64,000 bases of DNA from Arboricoccus pini (GTDB lineage: Bacteria > Pseudomonadota > Alphaproteobacteria > Geminicoccales > Geminicoccaceae). The notes under the pieces were generated by a model. That model made no database searches, had not been told where the DNA came from, and was given only the letters and a program-made list of their open reading frames with translations. The DNA is taken from assembly GCF_900187945.1 (NCBI RefSeq), contig NZ_FYEH01000009.1:62001-126000 (forward strand). Reading direction: 5' to 3'. Position numbers and translations under genes: made by a program. This document shows positions 35,326 through 45,617 of this stretch, in pieces; within the stretch, counting starts at the first letter, position 1; every line of letters begins with the position of its first letter.

Positions 35326-36519
35326 ATGCAGGGCAAAGACGACGATGATCAGCTGAGGCTGGCAAGGCGCGACCTGTTGCGCGGCGCGGCCGGCTTGGGC
35401 GCGACGGCGCTTCTGGCCACGGTGCCAGGAGCTGCGGCAATGGCCGCGGAGGAGCGGGTCAAGGCCTATGGCACGACAACGGCGCAGCTCAAGAATTGGG
35501 ACCTGATGACGAAGTCGATCGGTGTCACCGTCGACTACACGCCGACCAATTCGGATATTGGCGTCTTCATGCGTGACGTCATGGCCAATGACATTGGCGA
35601 CAATGTCGATGTCTTCTTCTTCGACGGCGGCACGCAGAACGTGCTCGGACCCCAGGGAGCCTATGCTGAGATCGACGAGAAGAATCCCGAGCTCACCCTT
35701 TGGGATCGAACGCCCGATGCCTGGAAGCGCTCAGACCTCGTCCGCTTCGACGGCAAGCAATATGGCATCCCCGTCATCGGCAACGGCGACTGCTTTGGCT
35801 ATTTTCCGGAAAAGATAGGCGCCAATCCGAATGGGCAGGACGACGTCTCCTGGTCCGTATTCTTCGAGGATGACAGAACCAAGGGCCGTGTCGCCATCGA
35901 CCGCAGCTGGCTGCAGTCTCTCTCCGAGACGGCCAACTATCTGAACGAAACCGGCAAGCAGAAGATCGAGGACGTGGCCGACATGCCGGGCCCCGTCGCC
36001 GCCAAGGTGGTCGATTATCTGGTCGAGCGAAAGAAAGCCGGCCAGTTCCGTACGATCTTCACAGCGTTCGAGGAGCAGGTCCAGCTGCTCGGCAACAAGG
36101 AAATCGATCTCATCAATTGCTGGGAGCCGGCCACCAAGGAGGCTAACCTCAAGCTGGGCCCGAATGCGACGATCTACGCCTTCACCGTCGAGGGCTATTA
36201 CAAATGGTTGATCGAGGCGACGATCCCTGTCCAGGCGGCTAAGCGCGCCAATATCGACACCGTCTACAAGTTTCTGAACTACATGCTGGGCGGCGAGTAT
36301 CGCGCCTATCAGGCCAAGGAACGCGGCTATGCCGGCCCGAACATGGATCTGGGCGTGAAATACGCGCAGGATCATAACTGGCCGAAGGAAGACGTGGAGC
36401 TTCTTCAATACACGCAGACGAAAGTCGATCGTAAGTACAAGAAGCCCTTCTTCTGCAAGACCACGCCGGTGCACGCATCCGAGATGGAAGAAGAGTGGCA
36501 GCGTTTCCTCAACGCCTGA
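35326..36519 (+). CDS. Extracellular solute-binding protein, PotD/PotF-like, Tat-exported
   Basis: Periplasmic binding protein of 397 residues (SBP_bac_8/PotD type). The twin-arginine signal is ARRDLLRGAAGLGATALLA, with probable cleavage after AAAMA. Mature-domain features are DVFFFDGGTQNVLGPQGAYA, the hinge KQYGIPVIGNGDCFGYF and INCWEPATKEANLKLG. Its last residues EEWQRFLNA are near-duplicated in a tiny frame between the two permeases at 37486-37551. The ligand is probably a cationic or amide-type small molecule. Context with hydantoinase and D-aminopeptidase points to a nitrogenous compound rather than necessarily a polyamine. Confidence 0.88.
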   Translation: MQGKDDDDQLRLARRDLLRGAAGLGATALLATVPGAAAMAAEERVKAYGTTTAQLKNWDLMTKSIGVTVDYTPTNSDIGVFMRDVMANDIGDNVDVFFFDGGTQNVLGPQGAYAEIDEKNPELTLWDRTPDAWKRSDLVRFDGKQYGIPVIGNGDCFGYFPEKIGANPNGQDDVSWSVFFEDDRTKGRVAIDRSWLQSLSETANYLNETGKQKIEDVADMPGPVAAKVVDYLVERKKAGQFRTIFTAFEEQVQLLGNKEIDLINCWEPATKEANLKLGPNATIYAFTVEGYYKWLIEATIPVQAAKRANIDTVYKFLNYMLGGEYRAYQAKERGYAGPNMDLGVKYAQDHNWPKEDVELLQYTQTKVDRKYKKPFFCKTTPVHASEMEEEWQRFLNA

Positions 36520-36521
36520 AG
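36493..36521 (+). repeat. 29-base direct repeat, copy 1 (3' end of the binding-protein gene)
   Basis: It begins GAGTGGCAGCG and ends AACGCCTGAAG, spanning the stop codon. It matches 37525-37553 at 26 of 29 positions. Confidence 0.8.
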
Positions 36522-36540
36522 CAGCCAAGGAGATCCTAGG

Positions 36541-37461
36541 ATGGCGATCAGCACGGCAGCGGCACCGAGGCGCTACCGCTCCCTCCAACTGGGACGGCTG
36601 GGCCGGCTGCCAATTGTCATCCCGGGCTTCCTCGTCGTCTGGTCGCTGATGGTCGTCCTCCCGCTTCTCGTGGTGGTGGCCTTCAGTTTTTTCCAGGTGA
36701 AATACTACAAGGTTGTCTACCAGCCCTCGCTGGACGCCTGGATCTCGCTCTTCACCTCGGGCCGCTGGCTGGTGGCGGTAAGAACGCTGCGCATCGCGCT
36801 CACCATGACGGCGATCGAGCTGTTCTTGGCCTTTCCCTTCGGGCTCTGGCTGGCCAAGGGCTGCCGTTCGGTCCCGCTCAAGGCATTCATCATCACCCTG
36901 CTCACGATCCCCTTCTTTCTCGATCCCTCCTCGCGCACCATCGTCTGGCGGGCGATCCTGGGATCGGGCGGCTTGATCAATAGCGGGCTCATGCATCTGG
37001 GCGTCATCAATGCGCCTATTGAATGGCTGCTCTATTCCGAGTTCGCCGTCCATTTCGGCATGATCGGCAGCTATTTCCCAACGATGGTCTTCCCGATCTT
37101 CATGATCATGAGCCTGATCGACGACGAATATCTCCAGGCCAGCGCGGATCTCGGCGCCAGTCCCGGACAGACGCTTGTCCATGTGATCATGCCGCTGGCG
37201 ATTCCCGGGGTAATGGCTGGCATTATCTTCACGCTCGTGCCGCTCATGGCGGCTTTCGTCGAACCGCAGATGCTAGGCGGCGGCTTTGTCAATCTCTTGG
37301 GGGATTCCGTCGATTCGGCTTTGCGCGAATTGAAATATCCTACAGCTGCCGCCCTTTCGACGGTCGTTGTAGCGATCCTGGCCTTCTGTCTGCTCGTCCT
37401 CATTCTCATGACGCGCAAGCGCTTCGATTTTGCCAACATGTTCACGGCCACGCATCGCTGA
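36541..37461 (+). CDS. ABC transporter permease (PotB-like)
   Basis: Inner-membrane permease of 306 residues with six expected helices. The BPD_transp_1 domain shows LTIPFFLDPSSRTIVWRAIL and the cytoplasmic EAA-loop QASADLGASPGQTLVHVIMP, which docks to the ATPase. It is preceded by AAGGAG. A 104-base stretch containing a remnant of a binding-protein gene separates it from the second permease, whereas these genes normally abut. Confidence 0.9.
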   Translation: MAISTAAAPRRYRSLQLGRLGRLPIVIPGFLVVWSLMVVLPLLVVVAFSFFQVKYYKVVYQPSLDAWISLFTSGRWLVAVRTLRIALTMTAIELFLAFPFGLWLAKGCRSVPLKAFIITLLTIPFFLDPSSRTIVWRAILGSGGLINSGLMHLGVINAPIEWLLYSEFAVHFGMIGSYFPTMVFPIFMIMSLIDDEYLQASADLGASPGQTLVHVIMPLAIPGVMAGIIFTLVPLMAAFVEPQMLGGGFVNLLGDSVDSALRELKYPTAAALSTVVVAILAFCLLVLILMTRKRFDFANMFTATHR

Positions 37462-37485
37462 GCCACCTTAGCCAAGGGGAAGACA

Positions 37486-37551
37486 ATGTCCGTAATCGAA
37501 CCGGGTCCGGCTACCCGCCGCTACGAGTGGCAGCGATTCCCGAACGCCTGA
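37486..37551 (+). pseudogene. 21-codon remnant resembling a binding-protein gene tail
   Basis: A tiny frame with a GGGGAAG ribosome-like site encodes 21 residues starting MSVIEPGPATRRY and ending EWQRFPNA. Its end copies the end of the binding protein encoded 1 kb upstream (EEWQRFLNA), at both protein and DNA level. The likeliest explanation is the scar of a second binding-protein gene that was deleted internally, or a recombination footprint. A real leader-like peptide is less likely. Confidence 0.5.
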
Positions 37552-37553
37552 AG
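37525..37553 (+). repeat. 29-base direct repeat, copy 2
   Basis: The second copy of the GAGTGGCAGCG...AACGCCTGAAG repeat, with three mismatches relative to 36493-36521. It lies in the gap between the two permease genes. Confidence 0.8.
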
Positions 37554-37565
37554 TGAGGAGTTGGT

Positions 37566-38432
37566 ATGATCGGCAATCCGCGCCTCCAGCGCCTAGCCCG
37601 CGTCGACACGCATCAGCTCGATCAGCGAGGTCGTTACTGGCGACGGCTCTCCGGTTGGAGTGGCTGGGGGCGGGTCGGCATGTGCCTGGGCTTCTTTGCC
37701 ATCGCCATGATCTATGTACCGATAGCCCTTTTGGCTCTCATGTCGATCAGCCAGAGCCCCCTTTCCGGCATCCCCTATCCGCTGACGCTCCAGCATTACG
37801 GCACGCTCCTCAGTGACGGCCGTTGGCTCCTGCCCCTGCAAAAGAGCGTGATCATGGGGGTGGTTGTGGCGTTTACCTGCATGCTGGTGGCAACTTTGGT
37901 CGGACGCGCCATCACCCGCATGAAAAGACCAGGCGGGGTTCTTATCGTCAGCCTCATTCCCCTCTTCGTGCCCGGTCTGACCATGGGGGCCGCGCTCTTT
38001 ATCTTTCTGCGCACGATGCTGGATCTGAAGCTCGGCCTCTGGTCCATCTTCGTTGCCCACATGGTCTGGGCACTCCCCTTCGCCCTTCTTCTGGTGCTGG
38101 TTGTCGCCAGTCGCTTCGATCTGCGTCTCTTGGAGGCGGCGTCCGATCTCGGCGCCAATAACTGGCAGCGCTTCTGGCAGATCGAGTTTCCGATTCTGCG
38201 TCCCGGCATCATGGGGGCAGGGATTTTCGGTTTTCTGCTTTCTTTCAACGAGTTGCTGCGTTCGATCTTCGTGCGCGGCCAGGAAACCACGATGCCGATC
38301 TATAACTGGGCAATGGCGGCATCCCAGCAATCGCAGGTGCCCATCATCTTCGCGCTGGCGACAATTATCCTTCTGGTCACGCTGCCCGTCATGTCGATCT
38401 TCTTCTGGCTTCTCTTTCGAAAGGCCGGCTGA
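37566..38432 (+). CDS. ABC transporter permease (PotC-like)
   Basis: Second permease of the importer, 288 residues. Blocks are MIYVPIALLALMSISQSPLS at the first periplasmic loop, LIPLFVPGLTMGAALFIFLR and the EAA-loop EAASDLGANNWQRFWQIEFP. The start is supported by GAGGAG. Its stop overlaps the D-aminopeptidase start by one base (TGATG), so the hydrolase is translated with the transporter. Confidence 0.9.
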   Translation: MIGNPRLQRLARVDTHQLDQRGRYWRRLSGWSGWGRVGMCLGFFAIAMIYVPIALLALMSISQSPLSGIPYPLTLQHYGTLLSDGRWLLPLQKSVIMGVVVAFTCMLVATLVGRAITRMKRPGGVLIVSLIPLFVPGLTMGAALFIFLRTMLDLKLGLWSIFVAHMVWALPFALLLVLVVASRFDLRLLEAASDLGANNWQRFWQIEFPILRPGIMGAGIFGFLLSFNELLRSIFVRGQETTMPIYNWAMAASQQSQVPIIFALATIILLVTLPVMSIFFWLLFRKAG

Positions 38433-39994
38433 TGCCGGATCTGATACCGGCCCGTCTCGATCGTCTCCTCTTCGAGCTGATGCGGGACTATCCGGGGCCC
38501 GGGGGCGCCGTTGCCGTTCTTCGCGAAGGTCGGGTCGTGCTGAGGCACGCTTGGGGTTTTGCCAATGCCGAGCGTCGCATCCCCTTTACGCCCGGCACTC
38601 TCTTTCGTTTCTGCTCGATCACCAAGCAGTTCACCTGTGGCCTTGTCCTCGATGCGTTCAAGGACCCGACGAGCCGCGATGGCGCGGTGTCGTCTCGTCT
38701 GCCGAACCTCGCTGAACCGGCACCCGGTATCCTTCATCTCTGCCACAACCAGTCCGGCCTGCGCGATTATTGGGCATTGGCCATGCTGCAAGGAGCGGCC
38801 GTCGAATCGGCCTTCGGTGATCCCGAGGCCTCGGCTCTCGTCCGCCAGGCTAGAAGTCTGCATTTCAAGCCCGGCACCCGCTATTCCTACGTCAACCAGA
38901 ATTTCCGGCTGCTCTCCGACATCTTGGAGGCTGAGACCGGACGCGGCTTTGCCGAATTGCTACGTACGCGCATTTTCGCGCCGGCCGGTATGGAGACAGC
39001 TTTTCTCGCCGCCGACACCCGCGCCATGCCGGACGGCACGGAGGGCTATGAAGGCACGCCCGAGCGTGGCTTCAGGGCGGCCGTCAACAACATCATCTGG
39101 ACCGGCGATGCGGGCCTTGGCGCCTCGCTCGACGACATGATCGCCTGGGAGCGTCATATCGATGCTACGCGCGATGATCCGGACGCTCTGCCGACGCGGT
39201 TGTCGGTCCCCGTCATGTTCAAGGATGGCAGTCCGGCTGCCTACGGCTTCGGGCTCAGGCGCAGCATCGAATTTGGCCGGGTTGCCATCGGCCATGGCGG
39301 CGCGCTCCGCGGCTGGCGCAGCCAGCGGCTCTATGTGCCCGGCGAGCGCCTCTCGATCGTCGTCATGTTCAATCATCTCTCGGATGCACACAGCGCCGCA
39401 ATCGATCTTCTGGGTGGTATCCTAGGTGAGACATCCAGGACACCCGCGCTGCAGACAGCGCCCAACTGGCTCGGCGCGTATGTTGAGCCCGAGACCGGCC
39501 TCTCGGTCCGGATCGAAGCTGCCGACGAGGGTCAGGTCCGGCTCCGCTACGGCCACTCGGCCGAGATCCTGGCCTTGGATCCGGACGGTGCCGCCTCCGA
39601 CGATGCTGCCATCCAATTACGCGCGCTGTCTGACGGGCTGTGGATGGTCCGGCGGGACGAGAATCAACGCTCACGCCTTCAGCGGATCGATGGTGAAGCC
39701 AGTCTCGACGTTACGGGCCGTTATCGATGCGAAGAGATCGACGCCGACCTGGTCGTCGTGAATGCTGGAGGGCTCCTGCACGGCGCCTTCACCGGTCCGC
39801 TCGGCCAAGGCCGGATGGAGCGTCTTTCGCCGATCGGACCCGACGTCTGGCTCCTGCCCTGTCCGCGCGCACTCGACCACACGCCCCCCGGCGACTGGAC
39901 GCTTGCCTTCCATCGCGATGCCAGTGGCGACGTGGCCGGCCTCAAGCTCGGCTGCTGGCTGGCGCGTGGCCTTGCCTACCGTCGGCTCGGTTAG
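38432..39994 (+). CDS. D-aminopeptidase (DAP, serine hydrolase of the beta-lactamase fold)
   Basis: A 520-residue serine aminopeptidase, the exact length of Ochrobactrum anthropi DAP, which releases N-terminal D-residues (D-Ala, D-Ser, Gly) from short peptides, amides and esters. Catalytic residues coincide with that enzyme as I recall it: Ser62 and Lys65 in CSITKQFTC, Tyr153 in YSYVNQNF. The KTG-equivalent HGG is in IGHGGALRGWRSQR. Further family blocks are CHNQSGLRDYWALAML and GDAGLGASLDDMIAWE. The two C-terminal beta-barrel domains (from about 330) are present and end CWLARGLAYRRLG. There is no signal peptide, so it is cytoplasmic. Coupling to the importer suggests that imported D-amino acid amides or peptides are cleaved. 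Confidence 0.92.
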   Translation: MPDLIPARLDRLLFELMRDYPGPGGAVAVLREGRVVLRHAWGFANAERRIPFTPGTLFRFCSITKQFTCGLVLDAFKDPTSRDGAVSSRLPNLAEPAPGILHLCHNQSGLRDYWALAMLQGAAVESAFGDPEASALVRQARSLHFKPGTRYSYVNQNFRLLSDILEAETGRGFAELLRTRIFAPAGMETAFLAADTRAMPDGTEGYEGTPERGFRAAVNNIIWTGDAGLGASLDDMIAWERHIDATRDDPDALPTRLSVPVMFKDGSPAAYGFGLRRSIEFGRVAIGHGGALRGWRSQRLYVPGERLSIVVMFNHLSDAHSAAIDLLGGILGETSRTPALQTAPNWLGAYVEPETGLSVRIEAADEGQVRLRYGHSAEILALDPDGAASDDAAIQLRALSDGLWMVRRDENQRSRLQRIDGEASLDVTGRYRCEEIDADLVVVNAGGLLHGAFTGPLGQGRMERLSPIGPDVWLLPCPRALDHTPPGDWTLAFHRDASGDVAGLKLGCWLARGLAYRRLG

Positions 39995-40197
39995 CCACCG
40001 ACCGACAGGCTCGCAACTAACGCCTGTCCCGGTGTCTAACCTCACGCGGGAGGCTGCCTTGGCAACTCTCATCGGGAAGCAGAGCTCGGTTTGACGGCAA
40101 TCGCCAACGCTTGGCGTTTTATGGAGAGTCCGCTGCCGGATATCCACGAAGGCCTAGATCATCTCAGTCGCGCCGCGGTTTCGTGCGTCAAGCGCGT

Positions 40198-40818
40198 TTA
40201 GACGGGCTGAGCCTGGATGAAGGTCGCCCAGGGCATGACCTCGGCATATTTCTGTTGCATGTCAAAGAGGTTGGCGCGGTGCGGCTCCAGAGCGCGGTCG
40301 CCGACGCAATCCTCCAGCACGATCGGTCGGAAACCCGACGACATCGCATCCACGACGCTGGCTCGCACGCAGCCGCTGGTCACGCAGCCTGCGATCAACA
40401 AAGTCTGCACGGCCCTTTGCGCGTACCAGGCGGCGAGCGGCGTGCCGAAAAAGGCGGAAGGATTGGTCTTGCGAACGACGAACTCGCCAGCTCTCGGCGT
40501 CAGTTCGGGAACGATGGCGCTTTCTGGCGAATCCTCTTTGAGCTTCAACATCGAGGGCACCTTGAGGCAGAAAACGTTGGCGTCGCTGTCATCGTCGGCA
40601 AAGACGATCCGGGTGTGTGCTACCGGCCAGCCCCGCTCACGCGCCTTTGCCAGGACCGGCATGGTCGATTCAATGGCGGCGCGGATATTTCCGCCGCCCA
40701 GCGTGCCGGGATCGGCAAAGCCATTGACGAAGTCGACGATCAAAAGGCCTACACGGCCTTCGACACCGAGGCGCTCGCCGAAGCCCTGGCGCTGGTAGAC
40801 GGCTGTCTCGTCGCTCAC
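40198..40818 (-). CDS. nicF: Maleamate amidohydrolase NicF (isochorismatase fold)
   Basis: Converts maleamate to maleate and ammonia in nicotinate catabolism. It has 206 residues of the cysteine-hydrolase/isochorismatase fold. The catalytic triad is visible as Asp29 (LIVDFVNGF), Lys117 (VVRKTNPSAFFGT) and Cys150 (VTSGCVRAS), matching the Bordetella NicF numbering I recall. RASVVDAMSSGFRP and DRALEPHRANLFDM are typical of NicF and N-carbamoylsarcosine amidases. It starts 4 bases inside the nicX stop region, so nicX and nicF form one minus-strand unit. The alternative of a generic N-carbamoyl amidase is less likely given the nic neighbours. Confidence 0.88.
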   Translation of the reverse strand: MSDETAVYQRQGFGERLGVEGRVGLLIVDFVNGFADPGTLGGGNIRAAIESTMPVLAKARERGWPVAHTRIVFADDDSDANVFCLKVPSMLKLKEDSPESAIVPELTPRAGEFVVRKTNPSAFFGTPLAAWYAQRAVQTLLIAGCVTSGCVRASVVDAMSSGFRPIVLEDCVGDRALEPHRANLFDMQQKYAEVMPWATFIQAQPV

Positions 40819-41858
40819 GCCACGACCTCGTTCACGACCTTGCCCTGGTGCACGACTTCCTGGCCATCCAGCATGACCGTGCAGTTCCTGAGTGGAATGT
40901 CGATGTGGCAGGCCGTATTGCGATTGCCGCCCGCTTCCGTGTTGGGGCCGAGCGAGAAGAGGAAGTTACCGGCAAAGGCGCGGGCATCCATCCCGATCGT
41001 GGCCTCGCGATCATAGAGTCCCAGGACCGACCAGCGTGCCCGGTCCTGCAGGCCCCAGCCGATATGCGAGATCGCATAAGCCTCGGGATCCTCGTAGGTC
41101 TCGATGAAATCGCGAAGGAGCTCGGTGTCGATGCCGCCCTCCATCTTCTTAACGAACCCATCCTCAACATGGAGAATGATGGGCTCGTTCACATAATTCT
41201 TCTGCGGCAAAAGAATGTCGCCCTTGTCGATGACGATGGTACCGTTCGACTGGCCTTCGACCGGCCAGGTCGCAAGGAAGCCCGAGGGCCAGTGATCCCA
41301 GCGCCCGGGCTTGTCGACGAAGCCATACTCTTCCAGCATCGGATACTGACCGAGCTTGAAGCGCACATTCGTGCCGCCTTTGGAGACGACGTGCATTTCC
41401 TTGGCTTTCTGCAGCTTTGCCGAGGCTGCAAGAACGCGTGAGCGGTCGGCCTCGGTCGGCACCATGCGGGCCAGGACCTCTGGCGGCTCGACGGCCAGGA
41501 GCATGCGCGTGCCCGATTCCAGGATTTCACCCTGCTCCGGCGAGAAGAGCAGCAACATCAGGTCGAGGACGAGATCGCTCTCCTTCAAGAGCGCCATCGC
41601 CGCCTTGTTGCCGGTGAGCGGCGTCGTGCCGACATAGGCCAGCGCATCCCGCGAGAGCGACTTCTCGCCATTCATGGGCGGAAGGTCCAGCCGGTTGACA
41701 ATGGCACCCATGTCGCGGGCTGCGATCGTGGCCGTCTGCAAAGTCTGCGGGTTGGTCAAAACGTTGGTCAGGATGGTGACCGTCTCGCCAGACTTGAGAT
41801 TGGAGAGGCTCAGCACCTGACGCCAAGCCTGGATCATCTCATAGTCGCTGATCGCCAT
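40815..41858 (-). CDS. nicX: 2,5-dihydroxypyridine 5,6-dioxygenase NicX
   Basis: Ring-cleaving Fe(II) dioxygenase that turns 2,5-dihydroxypyridine into N-formylmaleamate. It has 347 residues of the NicX/M29-aminopeptidase-like fold, unrelated to classical extradiol enzymes. The iron ligands fall at His265 (ISHIGWGLQ), His318 and Asp320 (ACHIDIPLRN), the same numbers as in Pseudomonas putida NicX as I recall. Other shared blocks are TRMLLAVEPPEVLARM, EYGFVDKPGRWDHWPSGF and NFLFSLGPNTEAGGNRNT. The start follows AGAAGGAG. It diverges from nicD across a 101-base gap that holds an operator-like site. Confidence 0.94.
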   Translation of the reverse strand: MAISDYEMIQAWRQVLSLSNLKSGETVTILTNVLTNPQTLQTATIAARDMGAIVNRLDLPPMNGEKSLSRDALAYVGTTPLTGNKAAMALLKESDLVLDLMLLLFSPEQGEILESGTRMLLAVEPPEVLARMVPTEADRSRVLAASAKLQKAKEMHVVSKGGTNVRFKLGQYPMLEEYGFVDKPGRWDHWPSGFLATWPVEGQSNGTIVIDKGDILLPQKNYVNEPIILHVEDGFVKKMEGGIDTELLRDFIETYEDPEAYAISHIGWGLQDRARWSVLGLYDREATIGMDARAFAGNFLFSLGPNTEAGGNRNTACHIDIPLRNCTVMLDGQEVVHQGKVVNEVVA

Positions 41859-41896
41859 GCCGGTTGCTCCTTCTGCCAGATTGGCGCCAAAGTATT

Positions 41897-41910
41897 ATTC
41901 GTATACAAAC
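41897..41910. promoter_or_regulatory. Putative nic operator in the nicX/nicD intergenic region
   Basis: ATTCG-TATA-CAAAC: the right arm is perfect and the left arm matches 3 of 5 positions of the inverted repeat GTTTG-N4-CAAAC. TATTAT at 41893-41898 could be a -10 for nicD and overlaps it. The site could control both divergent genes. Confidence 0.55.
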
Positions 41911-41959
41911 GTGTCCAGCGCCTTTCATGTGTTCATCACCCGCAATTCCAGGAGCGACG

Positions 41960-43992
<2,033 letters not shown>

Positions 43993-44037
43993 CGCTGCCA
44001 GCCAATCGGGGCCCCGCTCGTCGGGCGCACGGCGCGT

Positions 44038-44059
44038 AGGCCGGCGCTTCCGCCGGCCT
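44038..44059. terminator. Hairpin between convergent genes
   Basis: A perfect 9-bp stem AGGCCGGCG (44038-44046) pairs with CGCCGGCCT (44051-44059) around CTTC. It lies between the nicC stop and the stop of the minus-strand monooxygenase gene. There is no T-run on either side, so it is probably a weak bidirectional terminator. Confidence 0.45.
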
Positions 44060-44091
44060 GTTAGGTCGCTCCGTTCGTTTCCGCCTCGTGA

Positions 44092-45399
44092 TCAGGCGCG
44101 CAGATTTTCCCGCAGGGTCGAGCCCGCGTAGCTGGTGCGCATCAGGCCACGCTTTTGCAGGATCGGTACCACCATCCGGCAGAATTCTTCGTGCATGCCC
44201 GGGTGATAGGTCGGAATGACGACGAAGCCGTCGCAGGCCTCGGCCTTGAAGGCTTCTTCCATGCGATCGGCGATCATTTCGGGCGTGCCGATCCACATCC
44301 TGTCGCGCCAGGTCTTGGATGCCGCTTCCTGCAGCTTGAGGTTCTCAGCCTTCATGGTCTGCTGGACCAGATCGAACGAGCCCTTCATGCCTTGGTTGCG
44401 CTGCAGCTCGGCCAGCGACGCCTCGTCCTTCAGCTTGGTAAGGTCGGCGCCGAGATTGGAACTGGCAAAGGCCAGCGTGAGCTCGGGATCGACGAGGCTG
44501 CTCAGATATTCCGCCCGCTCCCTGGCGATCGATTCGGTCTCGCCCAGGGACACGCTCAGCATCGGCAGGATGGCGCAATGCTCCGGCGGCCGGCCAGCTT
44601 CGATCACTCGCGTCTTCATGTCGGCGTAGAATGTCTGCATGTCCGAGATCCCACGCTGAACCGTAAAGATCATTTCGGCCCAGCGGGCGGCGAAGACGCG
44701 GCCCCTTTCTGAGGAACCGGCCTGCATGATCACCGGATGGCCCTGCGGGCTGCGCGGGATCGACAAAGGCCCGCGGGTCTTGAGGAACCGGCCCTCATAG
44801 TTTGCGTAATGCACTTTCGCGGGATCGGCGAAATATCCCCGCTCCTTGTCCAGGATGAAGGCGTCGGGCTCCCAGCCATACCAAAGTTTCATACAGGCCT
44901 CGAGCACCTCATCGGCACGATCATAGCGGATATCCCGTGCCGGCAATTCGTCGATGCCGAAATTCCTGGCCTCCAGGTCGGTTGCCGATGTCACGACGTT
45001 CCAGGCGACCCGACCCTTGGTCAGATGATCAAGTGAGGCCAGCATGCGGGCTAGGTTGTAGGGGTTGTGGAAGGTCGTCGAGAGCGTGGCGCCCAGCCCC
45101 AGACGCCTGGTGACCCGGCCCATCAGGGGAAGGACCATCATGGGATCGAGGAAGCTGATTTGTCCGCCCCGGCGGACATAGGCATCGACGCTACCGCCAT
45201 GCACATCGTAAAGCCCGAAAAGATCGGCGAAGAAACAGCCATCGAAACAGGCATCTTCCAGGACGCGTGCAATATGCTCGTAGCGCTCCGGCTCCAGGAT
45301 GTCGTCCAGCCGTGACGAGGGGTGCCGCCATCCACCCGGCTGGTCCGCCGTCGGCCCCGTTTTCAGATAGGCCAAGAGATGCATCATACGCGTGCTCAT
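44092..45399 (-). CDS. LLM-class flavin-dependent monooxygenase (NtaA/SnaA/DszA-type), copy 2
   Basis: A 435-residue paralog of the 5617-6924 enzyme, with the same length and order of motifs: MHLLAYLKTGPTADQPGGWR, GRVAWNVVTSATDLEARNF, RYDRADEVLEACMKLWYGW, VIMQAGSSERGRVFAARW and the C-terminal ILQKRGLMRTSYAGSTLR. FMNH2 must come from a separate reductase that is not visible here. Its placement inside the nicotinate island, with an operator-like repeat upstream, suggests it oxidises a pyridine or another nitrogen compound brought in by the adjacent importer. It is not part of the described nic pathway, so its substrate is unknown. Confidence 0.88.
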   Translation of the reverse strand: MSTRMMHLLAYLKTGPTADQPGGWRHPSSRLDDILEPERYEHIARVLEDACFDGCFFADLFGLYDVHGGSVDAYVRRGGQISFLDPMMVLPLMGRVTRRLGLGATLSTTFHNPYNLARMLASLDHLTKGRVAWNVVTSATDLEARNFGIDELPARDIRYDRADEVLEACMKLWYGWEPDAFILDKERGYFADPAKVHYANYEGRFLKTRGPLSIPRSPQGHPVIMQAGSSERGRVFAARWAEMIFTVQRGISDMQTFYADMKTRVIEAGRPPEHCAILPMLSVSLGETESIARERAEYLSSLVDPELTLAFASSNLGADLTKLKDEASLAELQRNQGMKGSFDLVQQTMKAENLKLQEAASKTWRDRMWIGTPEMIADRMEEAFKAEACDGFVVIPTYHPGMHEEFCRMVVPILQKRGLMRTSYAGSTLRENLRA

Positions 45400-45453
45400 C
45401 GGCGTTGGGCTCCGGTCTAGGACGCCAGGCGACGTCGATCGATAAAATCATAA

Positions 45454-45467
45454 GTATACATACAAAA
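45454..45467. promoter_or_regulatory. Putative nic operator upstream of the second monooxygenase
   Basis: GTATA-CATA-CAAAA: a degenerate match to GTTTG-N4-CAAAC. On the minus strand it overlaps TATACT, a good -10 for the monooxygenase gene. Confidence 0.4.
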
Positions 45468-45553
45468 TCCGCGAAGGATGCCGCTTGTCAATCGCAGAGT
45501 TCTGTCGTCCCTGCCATCGGATGGTTGGTGCCGCTTCCTTTCCTTCTTTCGCA

Positions 45554-45598
45554 TTGACAAGGCCGCGGAGGGCATCGCATCTTCGTTTGTATGCAAAC
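45554..45598 (+). promoter_or_regulatory. Promoter with perfect nic operator, second importer operon
   Basis: TTGACA at 45554-45559 is followed at normal spacing by a weak -10 around 45577-45583. The perfect inverted repeat GTTTG-TATG-CAAAC lies at 45585-45598, just downstream of the -10, a classic repressor position. The importer gene starts at 45618. Confidence 0.55.
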
Positions 45599-45617
45599 TA
45601 AATAGCGGGGATCATTC

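Noticed and set aside
35731-37182. A 483-codon minus-strand open frame.
   Set aside because: Antisense to the binding-protein and permease genes; rich in Asp/Glu/Arg/His without any motif.
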